Origin: Gentiana macrophylla
Lineage: Eukaryota; Streptophyta; Magnoliopsida; Gentianales; Gentianaceae
NCBI GenBank assembly: GCA_026214975.1
Contig: CM047809.1
Span: forward strand, 24,836,241-24,900,240
Reading direction: 5' to 3'
Length of the DNA: 64,000 bases
In this document: piece after piece, positions 1 to 10,966 of the stretch
How the letters are laid out: each line of letters starts with the position of its first letter
Numbering within the stretch: position 1 is the stretch's first letter
Notes under the pieces: model-generated
The model's input: the letters and a program-made list of their open reading frames with translations, nothing else
The model's database searches: none
What the model was told of the DNA's origin: nothing
Program-made: the position numbers and the translations under genes

Positions 1-1050
1 TACTTAGTCAAATGTTGATTTCAAACACGAGATTGATTGATCATTATTGAATTCAAGCCCGAGGCTCGTTACTTAGGCAATTGTTGATTTCAAACTCAAG
101 ATTGATTGATCAGTATTGAATTAACGAGTAGTGCTTTTCAAACCTTAGGCTCGTTAATTTTAAGTCAAATGTTGATTTCAAACTCGAGATTGATTAATGA
201 GTAATGATTTTCAAACCCAAAGCTCGTTATTTTTAAGACAAATGTTGATTTCAACATCGAGATTGATTAACGATTAGTGATTTTCAAATCGTGGCTCGTT
301 ACTTATAAGTCCATTGTTCATTTCAACCTCGAGATTGATTAACGAGTAGCATCGGTCTTCAATCCCGAGGATCGTTACTAGCTTATATGTCAAATGTTGA
401 TTTCAAACTCGAGATTGATTAATGATTACTGATTTTCAAAACCCTTAGGCTCGGTACTTATAAGTCAAATGTTGATTTCAAACTCGAGATTGATTAATCA
501 ATATTGATTTTCAAACCCTTATGCTCGATAATAATAAGTCAAATGTTGATTTCAAACTCGATATTGATTAATAAGTAGTAAATTCAAACTCAATGCTCGT
601 TACTTATAAGTCAAATGTTGATTTCAAACTCGATATTGATTAATAAGTTGTAAATTCAAACTCAATGCTCGTTACTTATAAGTCCATTGTTCATTTCAAC
701 CTCGAGATTGATTAACGAGTACTGGTGTTCAATCCCGAGGATCGTTACTTATATATCAAATGTTGATTTCAAACTCGAGATTGATTAATGATTAGTGATT
801 TTCAAAACCTTTAGGCTCGTTACTTATAAGTCAAACTCGAGACTCGTTACTTATAAGTCAAATGTTGATTTCAAACTCGAGATTCATTAACGAGTAGTGA
901 TTTTCAAACCCGATGCTCGTTACTTTTAAGTCAAATGTTGAATTCAACATCGAGATTGATTAATAAGTAGTAAATTAAAACTCAATCTCAAGTATTTACA
1001 AGTCAAATGTTGATTTCAAACTCGATATTGATTAACGAGTAGTGAATTTA
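1..1050. repeat. Minisatellite of about 70 bp units (about 15 copies)
   Basis: Diverged units of roughly 65-75 bp run from the window edge to about position 1050. Each carries the core AAATGTTGATTTCAAACTCG, then GAGATTGATTAACGAG-like sequence and a CTCGTTACTTATAAGTC-like link to the next unit. Unit starts are visible near 11, 80, 171, 238, 390, 469, 540, 609, 755, 860, 937 and 1005. Copies differ by point changes and by deletions, one of them around 832-860. No ORF runs through the array. It probably extends left of the window. Whether it is a stand-alone minisatellite or the internal repeat of a transposon cannot be told here. Confidence 0.9.
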
Positions 1051-1480
1051 AAATATTAAATATAATTTTTAGATACAAAAATATAATTATTAAATATTAA
1101 ATAAAATTTTTAGGTTAAAAATTTGAATTTTAAATATTAAATATAATTTTTAATAAAAAAAATCATTTTTAATAAAAATTTCATTTGTAGGGACGACATT
1201 TGTCGTCCCTATTAAATAAATAAAAATTCAAATTATTTCATGAAATTTTAGGTGGGAAAAAAAATTAAAAACAGGGACGACTTTGTCATCCCTAAAGAAA
1301 AGGGTAGATGCTGCTTATTTCATTAAGTAGATTAAGTAGATTTCATACAAAAGGGTAGATGCTGCTTATTTCATTAATTTACTCAATGAACACAGAAAAA
1401 TCTTAACACACGATCATCCCTTTTCTCCATGTTTTAAGCACCGAGACCTAATCCTATAGACTTATTTTCACCTTCTTTTG
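1051..1480. other. AT-rich spacer with short hairpin motifs; no gene
   Basis: No coding potential is seen. The first part repeats TTAAATATTAAATATAATTTT-like motifs. At 1189-1210 a perfect inverted repeat, AGGGACGAC-ATTT-GTCGTCCCT, occurs, and a diverged copy lies at 1273-1293. Such GACGAC/GTCGTC palindromes are common inside small plant CACTA-related elements, but no terminal CACTA motif is visible nearby. A direct repeat of about 28 bp (AAGGGTAGATGCTGCTTATT core) occurs at about 1309 and 1352. Confidence 0.6.
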
Positions 1481-1530
1481 CAGGCATTCCATGTCAGTAC
1501 GTAACTCCTTTGCAAGGACTAGAAGCCCAT

Positions 1531-1812
1531 GCTGTTACTTAGACAGCTTATTCCCGGGCTTTTGCATATTTAGTGACTATAACTATTGAGATGGTTTGAA
1601 TTGAGCATATAGTGACTAATCTTAAGTTGAACACATGGGGTTTTGTGTTGTACAACAATTTATTGTCCTTGATGATGGCTCCCCTGTTTTGGATTATAAC
1701 TGGGGAGCATATTGATGTATTCACTTCTTTAGTATTGAAGAAATGTGCTGTTTTGAGCCCTTACTGGAATGACACGTTGAAGTTTCACACGGGTTTCTCG
1801 GAATCACAAATT
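1531..1812 (+). pseudogene. GONST4-like nucleotide-sugar transporter fragment
   Basis: The plus frame from 1531 reads TAYSRAFAYLVTITIEMV, then a stop, then IEHIVTNLKLNTWGFVLYNN and LLSLMMAPLFWIITGEH. This resembles the middle of plant GONST4-type Golgi nucleotide-sugar transporters (drug/metabolite transporter superfamily), with two hydrophobic stretches as expected for membrane helices. Only about 90 codons are present of a family that is usually about 340 residues. In-frame stops lie at 1540 and about 1594, so it is not a functional gene. An intron-like donor (GTGAG) follows near 1814, and an acceptor-like CAG near 1919 is followed by a short open stretch. The gypsy element at 1984 interrupts what follows. 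Assignment rests on remembered family sequence and is good but not proven. Confidence 0.6.
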
Positions 1813-1983
1813 ATGTGAGTAGACAGATTATTATCTCTTGTACTACTACAATTTATAGGTGAAGTGTATTAGTGATAGACAGTTCATTAATTGGGGTTGT
1901 GGTTTTTTTGGTGAACAGGGATTGTGCTAAGCTTCCGGTTAACCACAATGCTATGGCTCCAGATCACAATCTGAAAGTGATAA

Positions 1984-3940
1984 TGTAATATCCCGATTTT
2001 TGAAAAAGAGCGATTGATGCTTTTGAAGAAAATCGAATATTATGTTATTTTTTTTAAAGGATTTTCGAAAAAAAAAAAGAAAAAGAAAAAGGGATAAACA
2101 AGGACTTATCTTTTAAGGAAAATAATTAGGTAATTGGGATTATAAAAAGAAGACTAATCCTAATTATAACCTAGTTATTTTTTTTACACAAAAAAAGAGA
2201 GAGGCGCAGGGAGAGAGGCCGCAAGTTTGAAAAAAAAAAGGGAGAAGAAACTTTCGATTTTCGAGGCTAATCCGTTGCTCTTTTCATCAGACTCATCAAG
2301 AGAGAAAGGATCACCGCGAGACGAGGATCGTTTTGATATCAACAATCCTTAAATCCATTAACGTTTGGATTTAAAGGTTAAATTTTTGACGGGTTGAAGC
2401 TTTGGTTCGTTGTACCACGCAATTAAGGTAACGTGGTTTTCTTATCGTATGATTAAGGTTTCGTAAAGTGGTAGAGCAATTTGTATGATTGTTTTTCATG
2501 GTTTTAATTCGTTTAAGTCGAGTTTGGGTTGAATTTGAGAAGAAAACGCAGAACGCAGAAAACTGTCCTCTGTAGTGCAGGAAAGGAAAACGCGTAACAG
2601 TGCAAGAGGAGGCTCGGTCGACCGAGCCTATCCATTCGGTCGACCGGAGTGTTGGTCCATCCGTACGGATGAGTTGTGTATCCGTCTGGCTATTTTCGAG
2701 ATCGGACGAGAAAGTTTATCCGTCCGGACAGGGGCTTTTATTTGATCTTGTTTTCTTTTTGTTATGTGTTTAAAGCTCCATAATAGCGTATTTCTTGCAT
2801 AACCTTACGTGACAAAGCCTCGAATTAGCTTTTGATGCGTTTAGTTCCGGCACCACATGGATTCCCTAAAAAGATGAAGTGTGGGACCGTCGAAAGCTTT
2901 GGATTTGCCTTGTGCTTCGATAAGCTAGAGTTTATCGATGTCTGTGTAATTGCTAGGGCTAGTCCGTGTCTAGTGGTCTAAGTACGAGAGTAGGAGATGT
3001 GAGGGAGCTTACTTGAAAACACTTAGGTGGCTAGTTAAACATCTAATCAAACGTATGTGCTAGATTAATAATCTTAAACATCATGCAATGCTTGGTAAGG
3101 CATAGTACAATATCGCGATGTGTTCTCGACTGAGACAAAGTAGATCGCACTCCACGCCGGTCAATCGATTGGCTAGATAAAGCGCCTGGTGCATTCTCGC
3201 CGGTTATCACACTATCGGGACTCGAGATATTCCCGGGCTACTAGAGCGTGTCTCTAAGTAGGTTGCACCAGATTGTCCTAGTACATCCTATTACTAGGCG
3301 TAGTGCCCTTGTTATTCATGATGTAACAAACTTGAGCTAAGCTAGATACCCCTTGGAACCTCATGTTATGCTATGAACATAATATGATAGTTAGCTAGGG
3401 TTAATAACGGAAATGAATTAATAAAAGACGGCGTTGCTTTTATTTCTTTATGAGATCATAGTTATACGATCTTCTGCGCGTTACTAAGTACTTTTGTACT
3501 TACCCCGTTACGTTGTGTTTGTCTTTCCCTTTCCCCAAAGAAGATGAACAGGTTGCTACGGTTGATGAGTTCTTTGACGAGGACGTGTGAGATGGAGCTC
3601 GTGAAGACTTAGTTCTTTTACTTTTGACTCTTTCAATAATGTTGTTGACTTAGTTTCAAACAATGTTGTCTTTCTTTTGGATTAGTTCTGGTTGAGTTCT
3701 TTTGAGATCTTTTGGGATTTGGATGTTGGATGATTAGTTCTCTTTATTGGATTTAGTTTTTCACAGCATTGATTACCGTGTGTTCGATCTTTTGGTTTTC
3801 CCCGAGTCGTTTTATCTTCCGCGTCGTTTGGTTCTGATGTATGACGTAAGGCTTACATATATTATTGAATTTATTTGATAATATATATGCCGAGCGCTCT
3901 TTCCGGATAAGGACTCGGTGTCCGGGAATGGGGCGTTACA
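1984..3940 (+). repeat. 5' LTR of gypsy element
   Basis: This 1957 bp LTR runs from TGTAAT to GTTACA and matches the copy at 9001-10961 closely over nearly all of its length. The exception is a divergent stretch at about 2005-2035. Small ORFs inside it are not genes. A promoter is expected here from family knowledge, but I cannot place a TATA box with confidence. Confidence 0.95.
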
Positions 3941-3942
3941 GT

Positions 3943-3953
3943 TGGTATCAGAG
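3943..3953 (+). other. Primer binding site, initiator tRNA-Met
   Basis: TGGTATCAGAG, two bases after the 5' LTR, is complementary to the 3' end of plant initiator tRNA-Met. It marks where minus-strand DNA synthesis would start. Confidence 0.9.
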
Positions 3954-4044
3954 AGAGAGGTTTTCCTTGCTGTGTAGGACTTGATTTCTTCTTTAAGATA
4001 AGTTTTAGAGCTTTAGCAACCCCTTCTCTTTTCTTAGTTACAGA

Positions 4045-5380
4045 ATGGTGCTTACTAGAGGTGGAACTAATACGAGTAACACCGAGGCAGCTAACACCCA
4101 GACGGGTAACGCTGAGGCAGGATTTACCGAGGTTGTGATTCCGAGAAGGAGAAGAAGTGGACCCGCTACTCAGGGCCCTACAGTGTCTCAAGTGAACACC
4201 CCGTCTATGAACAACATCATGCGTGGGGTGAATCAGGGACCAGACATTGTCACCAGAGGTAGAGTGGAACAAGGGGGTCCTTCACGGTTTAACACCCGCA
4301 TACCGGTTACTACCCGGCTCAAGGACCACGAGTTAGACCGGGTTGGGACTTTCTCATCCACCCGCTAGTCGCTTTTTTCGATTATCCACAGTATCGACGT
4401 TTCTTCTTCGCACGGCCGAGTTTTACACCGAATCGACGGTTCTACCTCCACCGCCACCTAGGTCGGATTCTTTTGTAGCACTGGCTACACCCATCCCCAA
4501 CAGAACTATCAAGATCGAGAATGCCCCACCAAAGGCAAAGTGCCGGTACAACATCATCGGTTTGGGGGTTATGATGATTGATTGATTGGTATGAGAAGAT
4601 GAAGAAACACAGGGTGCCAGAGTTCTTTGGCAATGTCGAACCAACAGCAGCAGACTTATGGATTCGTGGGTTCAAGAAGGCGTGCAGAAATATGAAAGCT
4701 CCAGAAATATGAAAGCTCCAGAATCTGAGTGGGCTCATTTAGCCATATCCTTGTTGGCAGGAAATGCAGAAAGTTGGATGGAAGCATATGAGCAAGTTAA
4801 TCCAAAGATCACGGATTGGGCGGTGTTCAAAGATCTGTTCTACAAGGAATACTTTCCTAGAACAGCTCAGAATGCAAAGGCTAATGAGTTTCTGAGTTTG
4901 AAACAATGGAGATATACTACTGATAACTCAAGATTCGAGAAGTTCCATGAGTTGGGCAGATTCTACCCTGAGATCATGAAAAGTGAAGAGAAAAGATTGA
5001 TAAATTCATGGAAGGATTGTCGCACGAGGTGGCAAAGGGCATGCTAGGAGATAGACCTACGAGCATGGCAAGCGTCATGGATAGAGCTTTGATCTGGAGA
5101 GATTTGCCGATGAGATGAGACGGTTGTAGTTGGAGATAAGAGGTCTTTCTCAAATTTTCAAGGAAGCAATAGAGAGCACCGCAGAGAGAATGTTAAGAGG
5201 ACAGAAATCCGATTTACGAAGAGTTCAAAGCAAGTGGAACGCCATGTGGTTTGTGCTAAGTGTAACAAGACACACACAGAGAGTGCATGGCGGTAGCGTG
5301 AGTTGTTTCCACTTTGTGGGGAAGTGGGACATTACGAGAGGCGTGTCTAAGAAGCTCTCTCAAGGTAATCAGTAGGAGGG
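4045..5380 (+). pseudogene. gag: gypsy gag (capsid/nucleocapsid), frame-broken
   Basis: The start at 4045 gives MVLTRGGTNTSNTEAANTQT, a hydrophilic N-terminus of the kind usual for this clade, open to 4368. After frame changes, 4658-5047 carries the Retrotrans_gag core (ISLLAGNAESWMEAYEQV, then a conserved F-x-D-L-F-Y-K-E-Y-F-P segment). A zinc-knuckle Cys-x2-Cys start lies near 5250, and its His/Cys second half near 5305-5335 is in a shifted frame. The family product packages RNA in cytoplasmic particles. An 18 bp direct duplication (AGAAATATGAAAGCTCC) occurs at about 4686-4720. There are at least three frame breaks, so no full gag can be made. Confidence 0.85.
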
Positions 5381-5579
5381 CGAGGTAACCAAACAGGTAA
5401 TCATACTACTGGTAGCGTGCATCGATTCGTGTCTTCGCAGCAGAGATCTGAGAACTGGAAGAGTTAGATGACCTTGTGGTGACAGTACTTTCAGTTGTTT
5501 GTGTTTATTATAGATATTTAATATGATATAAGCGCATATGATATTACATATTTATACTTAAATTGATTCACTTGTTAGG

Positions 5580-5960
5580 TACCGTAATCATAGATAATCT
5601 AGCGATTTCGACTCTGTTTGATCTGGAGCTTGAGGACTTTTGTTTCCTCTAAGATAGCTAAGAAGTTGAACCTACCCCTTAAGGAATTGGAGAGACCTTT
5701 GAGTATAACCACACCTTTGGGCGAGTCACTAGATGTGCTCAAGTCACACCCCAAGTTGACATTAGAGTTGGGACTTACAAGTGCCAATATGCTTTGACGG
5801 TGTTGGATTTTTCGGATTTCGATGTTATCACGGTATGGGTGGTTGTCCAAGAATTACGTCTACTTGGATTGTAGAGGTAAGAGGGTGATCTTTAAGGCCC
5901 CAGGAAAATCAGCTAAGACATTTACGGGTAACGATGCAAGCCTAGCAAAGGTCGTTATCC
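5580..5960 (+). pseudogene. gypsy retropepsin region, broken
   Basis: Between gag and RT the translation shows SSKIAKKLNLPLKELERPL and TTPLGESLD-type segments typical of the retropepsin-like domain of plant Ty3/gypsy Pol. The catalytic Asp-Ser/Thr-Gly-Ala motif, expected near 5615-5640, is disrupted by an indel, so the active site cannot be read in one frame. A further frame change lies near 5790. Confidence 0.7.
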
Positions 5961-6109
5961 GATTATCTCGTGATTAAAGCCTTAAAAGCTTTGAAGAGGA
6001 GTTGCGTGGTTTCGTTGTTTATGCATTAGATAAGGAAAAGCATAGGCCCGAGTTAGGAGAGACTCGTGTAGTTAAGGACTTTCTGAAGTTTTCCCGGAAG
6101 ATTTGCCGG

Positions 6110-7000
6110 GACATATGCACGATAGGGCCATAGAGTTCGAGATCGAATTGATTGCGGGAGCATCACCCGAGTGGCTAAAGCACCTTATAGGATGGCACCA
6201 GAGGAGTTGAAAGAGTTGAAAACTCGGTGAAGGAGATGCTAGAGAAAAACATCATCCACCAAGTACATCACCGTGGGGAGCACCGGTCTTGTTTGTGAAG
6301 AAGAAAGATGGGAGTATGCGTTTGTGCATCGACTACGAGAGAGTTGAATAAACCGACAATCAAGAATAAGTATCCTTTACCAAGGGTTGATGATACATTC
6401 GATCAGGTTGCAAGGTAAGAAGGTGTTCTCTAAGATTGATCTTAGGTCCGGTTATCATCGATTGAAGATCAAGGTGTCGAGATATACCTAAGACAACCTT
6501 GAAGCGAGATATGGACATTATGAGTTTTTGGTCATGCCGTTTGAACTCACTAATGCTCCATCGAAATTCATGGACTTGATGCAAAGAGTTTTCATGCCTT
6601 ATCTCGATAAGTTTGTGATAGTTTTCATAGACGATATCTTGGTGTACTCTAAGGATGAGGAAGAGTATGATGAACACCTAAGGATAGTTCTCTGGACCTT
6701 AAAGGAGAACAAATTGTATGCCAAGTTTTCTAAGTGTGAGTTTTGGTTGGACCAAGTGAGTTTTCTTGGGCATATAATTTACGGAGAAGGCATTAAGGTG
6801 GATCCAATGAAGATAGAAGCCGTTTCTAAGTGGCCTAGACCGACATCGAGAACGGAGATAAGAAGTTTCTTGGGTTTAGCGGGTACTACCGGAAGTTTGT
6901 AAAGGATTTCTCTAAGATAGCTACACCTCTCACGAGGCTTACTCAAAAGAACGTTAAGTATGAGTGGACCGGTGAATGTGAGGAAGCTTTTCGGACTTTG
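6110..7000 (+). pseudogene. pol: gypsy reverse transcriptase, frame-broken
   Basis: RT motifs appear in order across several frames: [13 protein letters not shown] (about 6275), the LRSGYH segment (about 6440), a [16 protein letters not shown] segment (6533-6580), and the active site [10 protein letters not shown] (about 6620-6650), in which two Asp follow Phe-Ile. The longest open piece is 6528-6902 and ends in SFLGLAG. Frame breaks near 6225, 6336, 6410, 6478 and 6885 prevent translation of a full enzyme. The enzyme family copies retroelement RNA into DNA in cytoplasmic particles. Confidence 0.9.
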
Positions 7001-8110
7001 AAGAAAAGTTGACCACAAAGACTGTGTGTTAGCATTACCGGAAGTTTTTGATAACTATGATGTATATCTGAGGCGCATCGGGTCAAGGTTTGGGTTGTGT
7101 TTTGATGCAATCAGGAAAGGTGATTGCTTATGCATCTAGGCAGTTAAAGGTGCATGAGAAGAATTACCCTACACACGACTTAGAGTTGGCAGCAGTGGTA
7201 TTTGCCCTGAAGCTTTGGAGACACTATTTGTATGGTGTCAAGGCAAGGATCTTCACGGATCATAAGAGTCTTAAGTTATTCTTTACTCAGGAAAATCTGA
7301 ACATGAGACAAAGAAGATGGTTGGAGTTCGTGAAAGATTACGACTTGGACATTCAATACCACCCGGGTAAAGCTAATGTTGTAGCTGATGCACTTAGCCG
7401 GAGAGCAGTTAATGCTATCACTACCTTGCAAGAAGTCGTAGATCAATTGGATAGGATGCAAATTCAAGTGATTGAAAGGAAGGGTGAAGCTCATAATTTG
7501 GCGCCATTGATGGCAAGGTCAGATTTGCTAGATGAGATTCGGGCTAAGCAGGATAAAGACCCTGTGTTGATTAATTTGAAGCGAGTAGCTCGAGAGAAGC
7601 CTATAGTGGGTTATCAGTTGGACAATAGTGGTCATCTTTGGTACGGAGACCGTTTGTGTGTGCCCGATGTGGATGGCCTAAGAGAGAAGGTTATGGATGA
7701 AGCTCATAAGATTGCTTTTGTGGTACATCCAGGAGCCATTAAGATGTATAGAGATCTCAAGGAAAGGTATTGGTGGCCTGGTATGAAGTTAGGGATCGCA
7801 GAGTTTGTGGCAAGATGTGATACATGCCAGAGAGTGAAAGCAGAACACAGAAGGCCAGGAGGTTTGTTGAAACCCTTGGAGGTACCGGAATGGAAATGGG
7901 AGAATATCACGATGGATTTCATCACCGGTTTGCCTAAGACTAAGGGCGGTCATGACATGATTTGGGTGATTGTGGATAGACTCACAAAATCAGCCCATTT
8001 CTTGCCGTGTAAAGTGGACATGCCTATAAAGAAGTTCGTTACTATGTATATCGACAATATAGTGAAGCTTCATGGTGTGCCTTTATCTATTGTATCGGCG
8101 AGGGGATAGT
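7000..8110 (+). pseudogene. pol: gypsy RNase H and N-terminal integrase, longest open pol piece
   Basis: An open frame at 7090-8109 encodes 339 residues. Residues 1-105 are the Ty3-type RNase H ([20 protein letters not shown], then FTDHKSL, ending [15 protein letters not shown]). Residues about 205-250 form the integrase HHCC zinc domain ([20 protein letters not shown], then CDTCQ). From about 272 the catalytic core begins with [10 protein letters not shown], which carries the first catalytic Asp. The frame closes at 8109, just before the second catalytic Asp. The upstream 7000-7090 piece of RT/RNase H is in another frame. This is the best-preserved part of the element. Confidence 0.9.
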
Positions 8111-8965
8111 AGATTTATCGATCGCTTGGAAGGGTTTTGAAAGCTTTTGGGACGAAGATCGATTTGAGTACAGCGTTTCATCCATGAGACGGATGGGCGA
8201 TCCGAAGAACAATTCATACTCTCGAGGATATGCTTAGAGCTTGTGTTTTGGATGCCGGGGATCATGGATAGATTACCTCAACTTGGCTGAGTTTGCTTAC
8301 AACAATAGTTATCATGCAAGTTTGGGAATGCCACCTTTAAGGCCTTTATACGGTAGGAAGTGTAGAACTCCACTTTATTGGGATGAAGTGGGAGAGAAGC
8401 ACATCACAGGGCGGAGATGGTTCAAAGCAAGACAAGGAGAAAATCGAGTTGATAAGGAAAAATCTGAAAAGTCGCTCAAGATCGTCGGAAGAGTTGGGCC
8501 GATGTTAGAAGAAGACCGCTAGAGTTTGAGGTCGGGGATAAAGTTTACCTTCGAGTGTCTCCAATGAAGGGTATCAAGAGGTTCGGATGAGAAAGGAAAG
8601 CTAAGTCCAAGGTATGTAGGACCTTTTGATGTCATCGAAAGAGTTGGGAAGTTGGCTTATAGACTTGGTTACTGAGAGTCAATGTCTAGAGTCCACAATG
8701 TTTTCCATGTATCGATGCTTAGGAAGTGTCTATCTAAAGTGGATGTGGAATCGAGATTGATCCGGAAGTGTTGCAAGATAATCTCTCCTACGTGGAGAAG
8801 CCGATAAGGATTCTGGATAGGAAAGAGAAGACGATAAAGAGACGAGTGATCCCGTTAGTATTAGTGCAATGGAGCAATCATGCACCGACGGAAGCCACTT
8901 GGGAAGTGGAAGCGGACATGTTCGACGAGTTCCCAGAGTTCCCTCATCTTCCAGGTATGTTCTAG
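8090..8965 (+). pseudogene. pol: gypsy integrase C-terminus and chromodomain-like tail, broken
   Basis: The second catalytic Asp region (about 8095-8115) and the catalytic Glu region (about 8180-8215) are both hit by small indels. After them, 8241-8522 contains LNLAEFAYNNSYHASLGMPP and YGRKCRTPLYWDEVGEK, the conserved plant gypsy integrase C-terminal motifs. The last open piece (8768-8965) ends with VLVQWSNHAPTEATWEVEAD, which resembles the modified chromodomain of Tekay/Del-type chromoviruses. That domain is thought to guide integration to heterochromatin. Confidence 0.8.
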
Positions 8966-8988
8966 TTTCGAGGACGAAACTCCTCTTA

Positions 8989-9000
8989 AGGGGGGAGGAA
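8989..9000 (+). other. Polypurine tract of gypsy element
   Basis: AGGGGGGAGGAA lies immediately before the 3' LTR and is the expected plus-strand primer. Confidence 0.85.
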
Positions 9001-10961
9001 TGTAATATCCCGATTTTTTAAAAAGGGCAATTCGGTCTTTTAGCAAAAATCAGAATATTATGTTATTTTTTTTATAGGATTTTCGAAAAAAAAAAAGGAA
9101 AAGAAAAAGGGATAAACAAGGACTTATCTTTTAAGGAAAATAATTAGGTAATTGGGATTATAAAAGGAAGACTAATCCTAATTATAACCTAGTTATTTTT
9201 TTTACACAAAAAAAGAGAGAGGCGCAGGGAGAGAGGCCGCAAGTTTGAAAAAAAAAGGGAGAAGAAGCTTTCGATTTTCGAGGCTAATCCGTTGCTCTTT
9301 TCATCAGACTCATCAAGAGAGAAAGGATCACCGCGAGACGAGGATCGTTTTGATATCAACAATCCTTAAATCCATTAACGTTTGGATTTAAAGGTTAAAT
9401 TTTTGACGGGTTGAAGCTTTGGTTCGTTGTACCACGCAATTAAGGTAACGTGGTTTTCTTATCGTATGATTAAGGTTTCGTGAAGTTGTAGAGCAATTTG
9501 TATGATTGTTTTTCATGGTTTTAATTCGTTTAAGTCGAGTTTGGGTTGAATTTGAGAAGAAAACGCAGAACGCAGAAAACTGTCCTCTGTAGTGCAGGAA
9601 AGGAAAACGCGTAACAGGTGCAAGAGGAGGCTCGGTCGACCGAGCCTATCCATTCGGTCGACCGAGTGTTGGTCCATCCGTACGGATGAGTTGTGTATCC
9701 GTCTGGCTATTTTCGATGATCGGATGAGAAAGTTTTTCCGTCCGGACGAGGGATTATTTGATCTTGTTTTCCTTTTTGTTATGTGTTTAAAACTCCATAA
9801 TAGCGTATTTACTGCATAACCTTACGTGACAAAGCCCTGAATTAGCTTTTGATGCGTTTAGTTCCGGCACCACATGGATTCCCTAAAAAGATGAAGTGTG
9901 GGACCGTCGAAAGCTTTGGATTTGCCTTGTGCTTCGATAAGCTAGAGTTTATCGATTTACGTGTAATTGCTAGGGCTAGTCCGTGTCTACAGTGGTCTAA
10001 GTACGAGAGTAGGAGATGTGAGGAGCTTACTTGAAAACACTTAGGTGGCTAGTTAAACATCTAATCAAGCGTATGTGCTAGATTAATAATCTTAAACATC
10101 ATGCAATGCTTGGTAAGGCATAGTACAATATCGCGATGTGTTCTCTCGACCTGACAAAAGTAGATTGCACTCCACGCCGGTCAATCGATTGGCTAGATAA
10201 AGCGTCTGGTGCATTCTGCTTTGGTTATCACACTATCGGGACTCGAGATATTCCCGGGGCTACTAGAGCGTGTCTCAAGTAGGTTGCACCAGATTGTCCT
10301 AGTACATCCTATTACTAGGCGTAGTGCCCTTGTTATTCATGATGTAACAAACTTGAGCTAAGCTAGATACCCCTTGGAACCTCATGTTATGCTATGAACA
10401 TAATATGATAGTTAGCTAGGGTTAATAACGGAAATGAATTAATAAAAGACGGCGTTGCTTTTATTTCTTTATGAGATCATAGTTATACGATCTTCTATGC
10501 GTTACTAAGTACTTTTGTACTTACCCCGTTACGTTGTGTTTGTCTTTCCCTTTCCCCAAAGAAGATGAACAGGTTGCTACGGTTAATGAGTTCTTTGACG
10601 AGGACGTGTGAGATGGAGCTCGTGAAGACTTAGTTCTTTTACTTTTGACTCTTTCAATAATGTTGTTGACTTAGTTTCAAACAATGTTGTCTTTCTTTTG
10701 GATTAGTTCTGGTTGAGTTCTTTTGAGATCTTTTGGGATTTGGATGTTGGATGATTAGTTCTCTTTATTGGATTTAGTTTTTCACAGCATTGATTACCGT
10801 GTGTTCGATCTTTTGGTTTTCCCCGAGTCGTTTTATCTTCCGCGTCGTTTGGTTCTGATGTATGACGTAAGGCTTACATATATTATTGAATTTATTTGAT
10901 AATATATGTGCCGAGTGCTCTTTCCGGATAAGGACTCGGTGTCCGGGAATGGGGCGTTACA
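9001..10961 (+). repeat. 3' LTR of gypsy element
   Basis: This 1961 bp LTR pairs with 1984-3940. Differences are scattered substitutions and short indels, for example near 9705-9755, 10145-10170 and 10215-10225. A cluster of changes lies in the first 50 bases. Short ORFs inside it (for example near 9592 and 9849) are chance. Confidence 0.95.
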
Positions 10962-10966
10962 GATAA

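Larger units (their letters stand above)
1984..10961 (+). mobile_element. Complete Ty3/gypsy LTR retrotransposon, chromovirus-like
   Basis: Both LTRs start TGTAATATCCCGATTTTT and end GGGGCGTTACA (1984-3940 and 9001-10961). The five bases GATAA flank the element at 1979-1983 and 10962-10966, a perfect target-site duplication. A primer binding site for initiator tRNA-Met follows the 5' LTR, and a purine tract precedes the 3' LTR. Internal order is gag, protease, RT, RNase H, integrase and a short chromodomain-like tail, which is the Ty3/gypsy order. Long LTRs (about 1.96 kb) and the tail suggest a Tekay/Del-type chromovirus. The coding region is broken by many small indels, so the copy is non-autonomous as sequenced. 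Confidence 0.95.

Noticed and set aside
1..1050. CRISPR-like array
   Set aside because: Repeats are contiguous and diverged without unique spacers, and the window is plant nuclear DNA.
3943..3953. tRNA genes suggested by tRNA-complementary motifs
   Set aside because: These and the similar sites at 13987, 20993, 31950, 41541 and 52875 are primer binding sites next to LTRs. No cloverleaf sequence surrounds them.
3871..4272. Minus-strand ORF of 133 codons
   Set aside because: It overlaps the LTR end, primer site and gag start on the other strand, so it is a shadow frame.
9592..10034. Two plus-strand ORFs inside the gypsy 3' LTR
   Set aside because: The equivalent frames are broken in the 5' LTR by small indels, and they lie in LTR sequence without domain similarity.
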